Assembly (NCBI GenBank): GCA_905250075.1
Contig: CAJNOP010000302.1
Coordinates: 62,001-126,000 of the forward strand
From: Rotaria sp. Silwood1
Taxonomy: Eukaryota > Rotifera > Eurotatoria > Philodinida > Philodinidae
DNA length: 64,000 nucleotides
Direction of reading: 5' to 3'
The translations under genes were made by a program, and so were the position numbers. The notes beneath the pieces were generated by a model. The model saw only the letters and a list, made by a program, of their open reading frames with translations, made no database searches and was not told the DNA's origin. Position 1 is the stretch's first letter, and each line of letters begins with the position of its first letter. Positions 1 through 11,307 of this stretch are shown here, in pieces.

Positions 1-3000
1 GTACTTTTAGTTCTATCTAACGTTTAATTTTGATCATACTACAAATATGTTGAATCGTAAGAATTAACAAATAAGTTCTTAAAATCATTGTAACAAATCA
101 CTTAGTTGAAGAATAAATTTCAGCGTTCTTTCAAAGTTTTATATGGTTTATGCTTTAAACAAAAAAAAGTAAATAAATGTGCGCATATGATTTCACTAGT
201 CGATACCGGTATCATATTCAGGGAAATTTGAAATTTCTAGAGATTTTAATATTGATCACTTTCGATATAAAATTTTTATATTTTGGTCGCTGCTATTAAA
301 CGGATATTGATCAAATTAATTCGTTGTATGTATTTTTCAAGAAATTCGAGTCGAATTTTATCAAAATAATAAGTCATAGTCTATAATTAGTCCTTATAAT
401 GTTAAAATAAATTCCATATATATATTCTTCTTGAAAACTTGCTGCAGGTGTCGGAAAGAATTAAAACTAGAGTTTCAGTGTCGAGTAATGGTGTATGATA
501 AAGTTGATCAGAAAGTTGGAATAAACCACTATTACACTTACCTTGGCTGATAATTTTACATGAAATATATTGACCTAATCATTTTGATATTAAATTATCC
601 AATATTCAATTTTACTTTCGAAAAAACAAACATTCGTATATATTATGCCTCTATTTATTTCGCATTAAAAAGCACAATTCATTCTTCTTGCAAAGAACGC
701 AATAGAATCATGTTTTTGTCGAATATTGAATGATTAGATAGAAAAATAATAAGATCAACAATTTCTGGCAACTCTCAGTGAATTTTGAAATGTTCAACAA
801 ACTATGTAAAATTAGGTCTCCCCGATACATTCGCCAGAACTTTAAAAAAATTATTACATAAAATAATAGTAACAATCGTTTATATGAATTTTCTGATTGA
901 CTTCTTCGTATATCATTCTTTAACGGTGTAAATCAGTAGGCAGTATAAAAATAGATGAAAATCCTTTAAATTCCTTCAAAGTTCTGTTACTGGATTTCAA
1001 GAGGATTCTAAAGATTTAGTTGAGTTCAAAATTAGAATGGATAATTAAAGCTGTGGTTAATTATTGCAATAAAGATTTGGCTTGAATCTCTTACAAAACA
1101 CATAAAACTGCAAACTCTATAAGTTTCAGTGAATTTGCATGAGGTGATAGGATTAACTGGCAAAATTTCGATAAATACATTTTAAAACATCTATCCAAAA
1201 CTTAAGACAAGATGATTTGTTTTTCGTTAAATTGTAACTCATTTAATGCAAGCATTATTTTCTTTGTCATTATCAACTTTGAAAAAACTGTTGTTCGAAA
1301 CATGACGTACTTAAGCTATATTATTAGTTTATCATCTTATTTATTTTCGTCTCTTTATCTATGTCGTTGATCTGCTAGTAGTTTTATTTCTTTTTTAATG
1401 TTCACTTGATAAAGAAAACAAATTTTCGGAACTTAATACTGATAAATTTTAATCTACAAAGAAGAATTAATTGGTTTTCCTGAAATCTACTTCAAACTAT
1501 TATTTCATTAAAATTAAGATGATGTTTCGTTGCTACGAATCGTAGAAGATTGTTCTCGCAGAACGCTAAACTCAACGCAATTCTAAAGATACACAATTTA
1601 ACTACATATGTATATACCTGTCATCATAAAGTAAGTTTACAAGTCTCAAATAAAGCAAAGCTAGGACTTGTACTTTTAAAATTGCATGTTTCGAAGTGAA
1701 GTCTCTCTATAGAAATGAAAACTCTTATTACCTGTTTTATTCACCTGTGTACTTTTAAAGAAATTATGAAATAAAACTTTTTCTAGAAATAAGTCGTTAT
1801 TGGATTTATTTTTTTTTCTTTTCCTTCAGAGAGCGAAAAACAAAAAGTCAATTTTCTCTTCTATGCATGGAGCTGTTTTGAAAATGTAAATATAAATACA
1901 ATAATAAGGCTCTTCAGTCATTCAACGGTAGATCGAGAAATTTCTTTGTGCACCAGCAAAGTTTTCATGTCATTTCGGATCATATCTTCCCGGTGAAAAG
2001 TGCGTAAACATGTTAAATCTGACTGTCACCATGATAAATGTAGCATCGAGCGTCTTTTAGCTTCCATTAGATGCGTCAGATCTCAGCTCGTAATATTTTC
2101 GCTATTATGCTTTCATAAACGAGGATATTGCGTGCGATGTGACTATGACGTCAAAAAATCGATTTTAGGAACTTTTCTCGTTACTCACATTACAGTGTTA
2201 ATAAGATATTAAAAAAAACTTGATGTATTAAAATTGAAGTTTGAAAGATTTTCGTTCTCTATCAACAAGTATTTTGTTGAAAGCAACGACTTAAAAAAAG
2301 TGCATTTGGCATCAGTCGAATTTTTAAGAATTACACAAAAAAACTAATTTTACCTGAAAGATACAACCTGTTTATTCAAGTTTAGATTACTCAACAATTA
2401 AAAGAAACGAATTCTCGAAATGAAATATGACTTCGTTTCAAAGAAAGCAAACTTTAAATGAATACACCTTGATTATACAAGAATGACTGGTAAGACCATA
2501 GTGGACAGTATTCTTTTGTCTTATTCTGATTAGATGAGACATTCTTACATTTCTCTGTATTCAAATGAGCATATGAAAGAAGAAAATAAAAAGATTACAA
2601 AGAAAACAAAAATAGTAGTAAGCAATCGATAAGCATTCAGTTAAAATAAAAACAATAATCAACGATAAACATAGAATAAGAATGTGAAAGTAGTTAACTT
2701 AGAACAAACAACATGAACATGATACGTTGTGCACAACAAATCATAAAGTAAAAAGATATGTAATTTAACTTGATAACTAAAGAATAATAATACTTAAACG
2801 ATCTATTGCATTATTTTCTCTTCCACCAACAATAGTTAAATGCATAGTTTTATTTTGAATAGTTTTCGTAGATGTTTTTCTTTTATTTCTTTTTCTTTCA
2901 ATCTTTTGATTGTGTTCTCTTTTTAAAAAGTACGAAATAAAAGCAATTGATTTTACGTCTATGTTGCCGATCAATGTTTAGAGAAGAGTCAGTCAATAAA

Positions 3001-3054
3001 ACGGATCAATTCCAGGCAAAAAATAACATCTGCATAAATAATATAAACACTGGT
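1..3054. other. AT-rich intergenic DNA, no gene recognised
   Basis: I see no reading frame with recognisable protein character and no multi-exon pattern here. Short open frames (for example 2000-2212 on + and 2777-2974 on -) are low-complexity and lack splice-linked continuation. No RNA gene, tandem repeat or inverted repeat stands out. Confidence 0.5.
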
Positions 3055-3858
3055 CGGCATGGTCGCGCGTTGCGGAATTTCGTTTTTTCGTATTGCGACA
3101 CCTGTAGTTTCTGAAAAATAAAAGCAAACTTACTGAAATTTTTGTCATTGGTAGAGATGGCTAAGATCTACTGCCAGTAAAAATTTCATCTATTTCTGTC
3201 TAGCCATAGCTGAGTTATTCAACAAATATTGACCGTTACGGAATTTCAAAAAATGGAAATTGTTTTTAGGGTGACCTGGGGGATTGGCATTTTACTACAT
3301 AACAAAACGAGATACAAATAAACGCTCTATATAAATATTATTCAGTTTTCCATGAGCTTTCAAAATATCAATTCATTTCCTAGAAAGCATAACTGCACCA
3401 AATAAAAAACCTGTAAATACTGTCCGTTACTGAATTTCACTATTTTTTGACTTTCTAATGGGGATGGTTAAGAACCTCAAAGCTTTCAGTTATCACGATG
3501 AAAACTCATCATTTTTCGTATCCGCGAACAGTACAGAGATAGTTCTGTCATGCAAGTATGTCAGTTTCACCTTCAAAGTAGAATGACATTAAAATTCTGC
3601 CTGCTTTTTGGGCAAAAAATGAAATATAATGGGTCTCAAAACGGATTGTTTTTTGACGAAATTCGTCAAAAAATCCTTTTTCAGCCACTTATCGGAGGAA
3701 AAATACGGTTTATATAACTAATCAACAATGTATCTCAGAGGTTGCAACGTGTTTCATAATCTGTCAGTAGTGAAATTTTGGATTTGGAGAGAGTTTTCTT
3801 TATTTTTAGTGCCTATAAACCTTCCCCATGCCGGGGTGACCGATGCGCGGCCATGCCG
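3055..3858. mobile_element. Putative non-autonomous element with short terminal inverted repeats
   Basis: The left end reads CGGCATGGTCGCGC and the right end, reverse-complemented, reads CGGCATGGCCGCGC, so about 14 bp are inverted with one mismatch. Inside, a motif like CGTTRCGGAATTTC recurs near 3067, 3233 and 3423, suggesting diverged tandem units of roughly 165-190 bp. A perfect hairpin (TTTTTTGACGAA and its complement) lies at 3649-3674. GC content is higher than the flanks. I found no clear target-site duplication and no coding potential. A diverged MITE or a satellite fragment are both possible. Confidence 0.4.
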
Positions 3859-3970
3859 TGATACAAATTAATTCAACAGTCTTTGTCGCGTACCTCAATA
3901 TTTGATAGGAGAAAAAAGTTGTGGTTGTCGACTATTTGATCTTGGGCTCCTTGGTAGGTAGTAGCACGTA

Positions 3971-4219
3971 CGTGTGAGTTTATGTGTATGGCATTAGCTG
4001 TGGGTGTTGGTGTGTGGGGATGGGATGGGGATGGGGATGGGGATGGCTCATTGCAAGTATGGTTATCGGTGTGGGTGTTGGTATCGATGTCATATCAGAT
4101 GAAATTATTATACGTATCTATTTTTTGCATGCGATGAATTGAGAGATTCGTCTTCGAAGTAGGGTGTGGGTGTAGATGAATATAAAACTCACACCCAGCA
4201 CCCACATTCCACACCCAGG
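3971..4219. repeat. Telomere-like G/T-rich then C/A-rich segment
   Basis: 3971-4090 holds irregular GTGTGAG, TGTGGGTGTTGG and GGGATGGGGATG units. 4161-4219 starts with GGGTGTGGGTGTAGATG and ends with CACACCCAGCACCCACATTC, so G/T-rich sequence faces C/A-rich sequence across a short spacer. The same start recurs at 10295 and related segments occur at eight or more other places in the window. TGTGGG is the telomere repeat described for Adineta vaga (from memory). Confidence 0.55.
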
Positions 4220-4232
4220 GGGGAAAAGCTAT

Positions 4233-4355
4233 GCCTGACGGATCCTAGGATCCATCAGGAACCATAGGATCCACGGGGATCCAGTAGGAATCATAGGATC
4301 CACGAGGATCCAGTGGGATCCATCAGAATCTGTAGGATCTATTGGAATCCAATAG
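4233..4355. repeat. GGATCC-rich degenerate tandem repeat
   Basis: TAGGATCCA-type units recur roughly every 10-29 bp. The clearest longer unit is about 29 bp: TAGGATCCACRRGGATCCAG followed by TRGGAATCA or a variant. The last units decay to GGATCT and GGAATCC. It follows directly on the telomere-like segment at 3971-4219. Confidence 0.6.
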
Positions 4356-4899
4356 AATGTATCAAAGTCTACTAATATTTATGAGTATAAATTTTGTTTT
4401 AAACAATATATACAAATAAAACATATCAGCTAGATTCATATTATTAGCATATATATATAAATCATGCACTAGAAAAATTGCATTGGTTATTACTTAATGC
4501 ATTCATAACTCTGACTTATGTATTTTATATTTTCCAATCCCCGATCACTTAGAAGAAAAATTATCACTTTTTAGCATGTGGGAAAAGAACCATCGACACA
4601 TTCAGTCGTGCATATTGCTACATGACTGTCCATGAACATCAGTAATTTTGAAAAGATTCTATGAGTTCTTTAATATATAGATGAGATTAGCAGAGAGAAT
4701 ACTATCTTATGTTTTTTCTACAGTAATTTTTGTCTGGTTATTCACCAGTTCTTGGAATTGAATTGAAAGTTTCAAATAATTTACTAAATGATCTATGTCC
4801 TGTGGCAAATCGCCTAGAAATGTAAGTCTACTATTATTAAGTGCATTTTATTCGAATATATAGATATAATTAAACAAAAAAAAATGCAGTCGAACCTAA

Positions 4900-7311
4900 T
4901 TATTTCTGTTTATTTATTTGTTGAACTCGTGATAATCTATCAGATGACAAACAGTTTTTATTAGTAGTCAATAGACGTACAGCTGTTTGTTTGTGTAAAT
5001 ATTTTGATTTATTATTAATCGTAATATGAAAATAATTATCCTGTTTTGATGGATCAATTTTATCAAATATTTTCATCCCTTGGAAGGCTTCTTTTGAAGT
5101 TGTAAAATGATAATCATCAGAATTATCTTCATCTGAATCATAGCAATCAACCTCTAAATTTGTTTCAGAATTTTCAATATCACTTTGAATATTATTAGTA
5201 TCATCTAAACTATCTTGAAGTTCAACTTCATTGAAATAACAAAAATCAACTGTCGATTTTAGATCAAGTTGATGAAAAACAAATGAATTTAATTTTGTAA
5301 TATGATTTAAATTATTTTCTTTTAGTTTTTTTAATAACTGTAAAGAATCCATAATCTATTCTGCTTGATAGTAAGCTTTGATGATTATCTTTTCTATATT
5401 ATCTATTGTTATTGATGATGAATTTAAACTAATTTTAGACGAGGTTCTTTCTTTGTGTCGATTTATATGATGAATTATAAATTTTAATGGATATTCAACA
5501 TTATCCGCTTCTTCTGTGGATTTTACATGATTTAATATTGAAATTTTTTCAATTTTGTTTAAAAACTGAGATACTGAAAAATTTGTGATTGACGAAATAG
5601 TACCAGATAAAGCACGAGCACTATGAAATGTAGTCTCGCATCGTTGACTACTAAATAGATATGTATTAAGAGAATAAGATGGTAAATTTCCTTGTGATAC
5701 TAATATTATTAATGCTGTTAAACAATGTATATTAATCTCTACTGATAACCATGCAGCTTTAGTAATAAAACAATTATCTTTTTCTTGTTGAGAATAATTT
5801 TTTTTTAGTTGAAGACTAGACCTAGCAATCAATAGTGAAATGATTAAAAACGTAATAGAAAAATCCTTTTTCTTTTACAACCACATTCGATATGAAAATG
5901 TAACAATCCAACCGTAATATAAGCGTACGAGGATATCAGTATCTGCTTTAATATATGTAACAATAACTAATTTTGACAAGTATAAGTAAATATAAGTGCC
6001 TTTAGCATTCATTTCTTTCAATAAATTCAACACGTTGTCAGGCGTTATTTTCAAACAAGAAGAAAAGTCTTGTCTATCATGAGGAATAACATCCGACTTG
6101 ACTAAATTATGATCAATTTTGGAATAATTTTCAATTATATAAAATAAATCATTTACATGGATCTGATGACTATTAATAGACAATGTTGCTATAGTTGATA
6201 AAAGCCGGTTTCTAATCTTTGCAGTAAGATGGATCCCATCTTGCATGCAAAGATACATTTGCCTTGTTCTCATAAAATAAAGTCCATGTTGGTGGAATAT
6301 TAATTTGAAATAAATTTTTATTTTTACGTAATAAATCAATATTTGATGTGTGTGTAAAAAAGCCTAATGATATTTGCATAGCTTTAAGATAGCATGCTTC
6401 ACAATCACTTGCAAAACCGACAACAATAATATTTCTTTTTTTGCATTCATTATACATATATATCCATTTACGAAGAACATCTATACCTATATATTTATTA
6501 TTAGTTTCGTAAGCGGAAATGATATATGGTCTCGAATGTATTGAAGAAGAATTATTAGTTAATAATGGTTCAACTAAATTTGCATTTATTAATGTAGACT
6601 TGTCAAAATCTTCGAACCATTGTTGTAACTCATTATAATTATTTGTTTGAAATTGATTTATAATAGGTAAACCATTTACCAATTGTGGTGAAAAACCACT
6701 ATATGAATTAGTTTTAGTATCGTAAGATACTGAACTCACAACACTAGTTGGATCTTCACACTACATAAAGAAAATACGTAATTAAATCTTATAATTAATA
6801 TTTATAGAAGAAATAAATCTCAATCAATTCTGATGTATTCTAGTGGATATTGATCAGTCTTAAAATGAATGAAACAAAATGCACTAATATTTACTGGAAT
6901 TTTCTTGAGTCTAACGAAGTCAGCTGAATTCTACTATGTTTTGGAATCTAAATGATGACTGATTTTCTTTTCTTGATCATATTCTCAAATGCTCATAAAT
7001 TCTGATCAATTCATCTTGATTTTAACAAAATAAATTAAAGCCACCTATTCCTTTTAGCTGTTATATTATTTCAAAATACTTACCATAAATACATGATTAG
7101 AATAAATTAAATCTAAATAACTCTTTAAAGAATCAAATCTGAATTCACCTTCATTTAAATGTAAATTGATATTTTGATTATAATTTTTTAATGTAGTAAC
7201 AGATGGTAAAGAACCTGATAAATTTATTCTGAAAAAATCGTAAGCATTGTGTCCAGTTAATATATTGAAAATTGATGCAATTTGTTGAGATGTCGATATG
7301 AATCAATCAAA
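4900..7311 (-). pseudogene. Broken transposase-like gene (family recognised, no formal name)
   Basis: A minus-strand exon at about 7083-7311 contains GHNAYDFFRINLSGSLPSV and EGEFRFDSLKSYLDLIYSN. A GTAAGT donor at about 7082 and an acceptor at 6760 join it in frame to CEDPTSVVSSVSYDTKTNSY, and the frame runs to about 6265. There a one-base shift moves to the frame encoding MYLCMQDGIHLTAKIRNRLL. That frame continues through TAA at 5875-5877, SSQRCETTFHSARALSGTI, TAG at 5356-5358 and the C-terminal YLHKQTAVRLLTTNKNCLSS. The motif order matches a repetitive protein family I recall from bdelloids and other invertebrates, with an RNase-H-like transposase flavour. That assignment is from memory. One frameshift and two stops make it non-functional, and the N-terminus appears lost. 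Confidence 0.6.
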
Positions 7312-7398
7312 GTAAGAAAAAGTTGCTAACTACGTATTCGGGCCAGAAGATAAAATGTATGCGTAAGATTTAATCATCAATCATTATCACCATCATTG

Positions 7399-7690
7399 TT
7401 GAATATGTTTTTCGCGTTCATCCAAGAGCAATTATTCATCATTTTTATCTCCATGAGTTATGAGGAAAAAATAATCCGTTCAAAGAACACAACGAAAAAG
7501 TAATTTCATCATATTTAAAAACGAAAGAGAAGGGCAGTAACACGGTTATGGTGCAATTACTTTTATGAGACAATAGTTACTCTTTAAATGAGATATTTCG
7601 TAATTTCATTTCGGCAGACTTATGCAGACAAAAAATTGTAAAGAACTGCTAGTGGATGGATTCGAACCATCAATTCTCGGATTAAGCACA
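7399..7690. repeat. Diverged SINE-like segment, copy 1, with tRNA T-arm on the minus strand
   Basis: This stretch shares ordered, diverged blocks with 8060-8400, for example TCCAAGAGCAATT against TCCAAGGGCAGTT and CGAACCATCAATTCTCGG against CAAACCATCAATTCTCGT. Near its end, read on the minus strand, is a perfect tRNA T-arm: GATGG, loop TTCGAAT, CCATC (7654-7670). It also matches a pol III B box. I cannot fold a complete tRNA around it. Confidence 0.4.
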
Positions 7691-7941
7691 TGTATTACAG
7701 AGTTTGGCATTGAGAGTTAATGTATATTTTTATCTAAATACTGATACCAAGCTTCATCCCCGACATCAAAACCTATTAGTATATTGCAATGTTATTTCTT
7801 GTATTGATTTGCAAACATGTTCTATCATTCGTCCTATCTCATCTGTTAGTTCATGTCTAAATTCAATCGAAACTAAGTCCACAGATTAATAGAAAGCTAA
7901 CATGTCATCAAGAATATTCCTAAAACTCTGTCAACACTTGT

Positions 7942-7998
7942 GCCTTTGTGGCGTAAATGGCTAACGCATCCGGCTCTTAACCGGAGGATTGACGGTTG
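7942..7998 (+). pseudogene. tRNA-Lys(CTT) 5' half
   Basis: The segment has a D-arm (GCG, loop, CGC) and a perfect 5-bp anticodon stem TCCGG/CCGGA around the loop CTCTTAA, giving anticodon CTT. It breaks off inside the T-arm after GACGGTTG, and no 3' acceptor strand complementary to GCCTTTG follows. It is therefore a truncated tRNA or the tRNA head of a retroposon, not a functional gene. The SINE-like segment at 8060-8400 begins just downstream. Confidence 0.6.
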
Positions 7999-8059
7999 CA
8001 TATTGTTCATCAATAACGATTCTCGATGGTTCTTTTCGTCATCGATAGGGTAGAAAGCA

Positions 8060-8400
8060 ATGATACATTGTTCTCCTCATTCTTGAATTATCTATTCGAG
8101 TCCGTCCAAGGGCAGTTCTCAATTTTTTTTCGTGAGTAATGATGAAATACTTCATTGAGATAACGAACCAAACTAGAAATTCCATCATATATGCATTAGT
8201 GCTTCCCTTTTCCCGTCAAATATTATGGTTGTAACATTCTGACAAACGTATATATAATAAGAAAATATTCGTAGATTGATTGAAAGAAAAATTCTTGGAT
8301 TAATGAAAATCATGGCGGATGATTAAGTCTTATTAAGAAGGACGATCAAGAATAGCAATCAATGAACAAAATCAAACCATCAATTCTCGTATTAAAAGTC
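8060..8400. repeat. Diverged SINE-like segment, copy 2
   Basis: Blocks occur in the same order and orientation as at 7399-7690. The copy lies just downstream of the tRNA-Lys 5' half, consistent with a tRNA-derived retroposon body. Similarity is patchy and was judged by eye. Confidence 0.35.
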
Positions 8401-8870
8401 AAATACGTTATCATTTACACAACAAGAGTACGAATGCTCACAGAATTTGTTTTTGAAATATATTCAAGCAGGCAACATTCTAATCCTATCGCTTTTTTTA
8501 TTACAAAGCTATTATAAAACAAAAACAATTGGCTGAAATATTGCCTTGAAAAGAGTTTCAGAATCACGTCATCAATGCAGTTTTTGAGCTTAGGGGTGGC
8601 GGCTTAATATTAGTGTTAAGAAAATGCTAATACTTTTGTATTAAAATAAATAATTCATTTAATACTTTTGCGTTAGTGTTAAAAAAATAATTTATTGTTT
8701 TGGTATTAGTGTTAATTTTGTATTAAGAAAATGCTAATACCTATCATGTTTGTGCAATTCGTTTATAGAAGTGTCATTGTAGTTTTATCGCCAGCTTCTC
8801 TATAGTTAGATTTGCTTTGTAACATTTCTATACAGGGAAAATGTCATGTATGCACCAGGATGACATCATA

Positions 8871-9436
8871 GATGTCATAATACCATTACGCTGGGTATCG
8901 AGAGCTAACCGTCAGAATACCCGAAGAGTAATCAAGTGTATTCACTTTTACGACCTATGACTTACGAAGCCGAGTAATGACTTCATTACCCCTTACACAA
9001 ACCATACATCCTTAAAGTTGAGTGTTTTGAGTAGTTTTGGTGTATTACCCCGGTGTAATGATCTCGTTACACCAAAACCACTCAAAACGCTCAACTTTAA
9101 AGATATATAGTTTATGTTCGGGTAATGAAGTCATTACCCATAACATAACTATGTATCATAGAGGTTGAGCGTTTTGAGTGGTTTTGGTGTGTTACCCCAG
9201 TGTAATGACCTCGTTACACCAAAACCACTCAAACGCTCAACTTTTATAATACATAGTCATTACACTTGGGGTAATACACCAAAACCACTCAAAACGCTCA
9301 ACTTTACACATATATAGTTATCCATGTATGTAATCGATGTCATTACACTTGGCGTAATACACCAGAATTCATTCGTATACTCATTTACTTTTTGCTGTTT
9401 TGTGGTGGATACCCGGTGTAAGGGGATTATGACATC
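8871..9436. mobile_element. MITE nested in the foldback left arm, with internal hairpins
   Basis: The left end GATGTCATAATACCATTACG and the right end, reverse-complemented, GATGTCATAATCCCCTTACA define terminal inverted repeats of about 28 bp ending in GGGTAT. Inside are two long hairpins, 9013-9101 and 9162-9244. Each has arms of about 30 bp built from the motif GTTGAGYGTTTTGAGTRGTT around a core with TTACCCCRGTGTAATGA. A half hairpin follows at 9271-9306. No coding potential was seen. Confidence 0.65.
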
Positions 9437-9658
9437 ACTCGTCAGATGTCAAAATGACTGAATATGTTTCAATGAAACACACAGAAAATCTTGTTTTCTC
9501 ATTATCATGATTATTATTCTGTAAACGTTTACTTAGTATGTGCTGCTTCTATGCGTCTCCACAGTTATAGAGACGTAGGATATCTTGGGCCTGGATTCGA
9601 GTATTCCGTAACTGGATTCGCTCACAGTTGGGACCAACGACTAAACTCTGCGAACCAA

Positions 9659-10676
9659 GATAGAACTCAACGGGCTCTATCGAATGCACTACTTACTTTT
9701 GCTCAAAAACCATCCGAAGTGACAGAAAAGCCTAGAATACTATAAGAAAACAAGCAAAAAATCAGATTTTTTTTGAGCAACGTACCACGATTCGCTCATA
9801 GGTCGGACCAAAATTTGAGAACCATACAGGCAGATAGAACTCGACGAGTTCTATCTGGTAGATACCCTTTCAAGTGTTTTAGGTACTTCGATCCTCCCCC
9901 TTGAAACCCCAATATACTCAGAAATCCTGGTTTTCTCGGAAAACCGCCCGGGATTCGCCCACACCTGAAACCAAAACATCAAAAATGACATAGGTACATA
10001 GAACTCGACGAGCTCTATCCAATGGTCATCTTTTAAGGTATTCTAAGTACTTCAATTTTCCCAAAACTCCAATATACTCGGAAATCCTGGTTATTCTCAG
10101 TCAACTGCTCAGGATTCGCCGCCAGCTGAGACCAAAACCTGAAATTTGCGTAGGTAAATAGAACTCGTTGAGTTCTATCGAATGAGCACCTTTTTTTTCT
10201 CCATTTTATACTTGAACCTCCTTCGAAAGTGCAAATCCATATCTCTATCCGAGAACCCTTCAAGTAATACTGCTTTTTCATCAAGTCTTTATAACGGGGT
10301 GTGGGTGTAGATGTTGGTTTTAATAGAAGCGTTGGACCCGCACCCACACCCACACCCGCTCCTACATCCACTCCCGCACCTACACCCACACCCTCCGAGA
10401 AAACCTAGGATTTCTCAGTATATTGGGGTTTCAAGGGGGAGGATCGAAGCACCTAAAACACTTGGAAGGGTGTCTACCAGATAGAACTCGTCGAGTTCTA
10501 TCTGCCTGTACGGTTCTCAAATTTTGGTCCGACCTATGAGCGAATCGTGGTACGTTGCTCAAAAAAAATCTGGTTTTTTGCTTGTTTTCTTATAGTATTC
10601 TAGGCTTTTCTGTCACTTCGGATGGTACTGGAGCAAAAGTAAGTAGTGCATTCGATAGAGCCCGTTGAGTTCTATC
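9659..10676. repeat. Regularly spaced 23-bp palindrome array
   Basis: A palindrome with core TAGAACTCGACGAGTTCTA occurs at 9659-9681, 9833-9855, 9997-10019, 10157-10179, 10480-10502 and 10654-10676. Start-to-start spacings are 174, 164, 160, 323 and 174 bp. It sits in diverged tandem units of about 160-174 bp that begin near TTCGCTCA or TTCGCCCA. The last two copies belong to the inverted right arm, so the array is mirror-symmetric. Confidence 0.75.
10295..10393. repeat. Telomere-like segment in the foldback centre
   Basis: It begins GGGGTGTGGGTGTAGATG, nearly the same as the start at 4161, and ends in CACCCACACCCACACCC and CTACACCCACACCC. It forms an imperfect self-complementary segment at the symmetry centre of the foldback element. 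Confidence 0.6.
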
Positions 10677-11307
10677 TTGGTCCGCAGAGTTTAGTCGTTG
10701 GTCCCAACTGTGAGCGAATCCAGTTACGGAATACTCGAATCCAGGCCCAAGATATCCTATGTCTCTATAACTGTGGACACGCTTAGAAGCAGCACATACT
10801 AAGTAAACGTTTACAGAATAATAATCATGATAATGAGAAAACAAGATTTTCTGTGTGTTTCATTGAAACATATTCAGTCATTTTGACATCTAACATATGA
10901 AAGTCAAGTAATATACGATTCATTCTCGCTAAATGACGCGTAGATTGGGTTTTCCTGTTACAATATTGATATCTGATAAAATTATTTATATTCTCTGAAG
11001 AACTATAAATGTACATATATGTCATCCTGGTGCATACATAACATTTTCCCTGCATAGAAATATTACAAAGCAAATCCAACTATAGAGAAGCTGGCGGTAA
11101 AACTACAATGACAGTTCTATAAACGAATTGTACAATCATGATAGGTATTAGCATTTTCTTAATACAAAATTAACACTAATACCAAAGCAATAAATTATTT
11201 TTTTAACACTAATGCAAAAGTATTAAGTTAATTTTTCAACTTTAATGCAAAGGCATTAAAAATAGTATTAACTAATGCAATGCTAATGCTGAGCTACCAC
11301 CCCTAAT

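Larger units (their letters stand above)
8591..11305. mobile_element. Composite foldback element with hAT-like TAGGGGTGG ends
   Basis: The two ends are inverted copies beginning TAGGGGTGG. Outer arms 8591-8870 and 11018-11305 match, including TATGCACCAGGATGACAT on the left and ATGTCATCCTGGTGCATA on the right. Inner arms 9444-9945 and 10392-10889 are highly similar: the 84-codon frames in each arm (9491-9745 + and 10590-10844 -) agree at 78 of 84 residues. Between outer and inner arm the left side carries a 566-bp foreign element (8871-9436), while the right side carries 128 bp of other sequence. The spacer 9946-10391 holds a telomere-like tract. I see no transposase and no clear target-site duplication. 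The TAGGGGTGG end resembles those of hAT elements. Confidence 0.7.

Noticed and set aside
7942-7998. Functional tRNA-Lys gene
   Set aside because: The T-arm is incomplete and no 3' acceptor strand is present.
9491-9745. 84-codon frame conserved in both orientations (9491-9745 + and 10590-10844 -) as a protein gene
   Set aside because: The two copies are the arms of one recent inverted repeat, so similarity is expected without coding. The frame spans a palindrome unit, shows no known motif and lacks splice partners.
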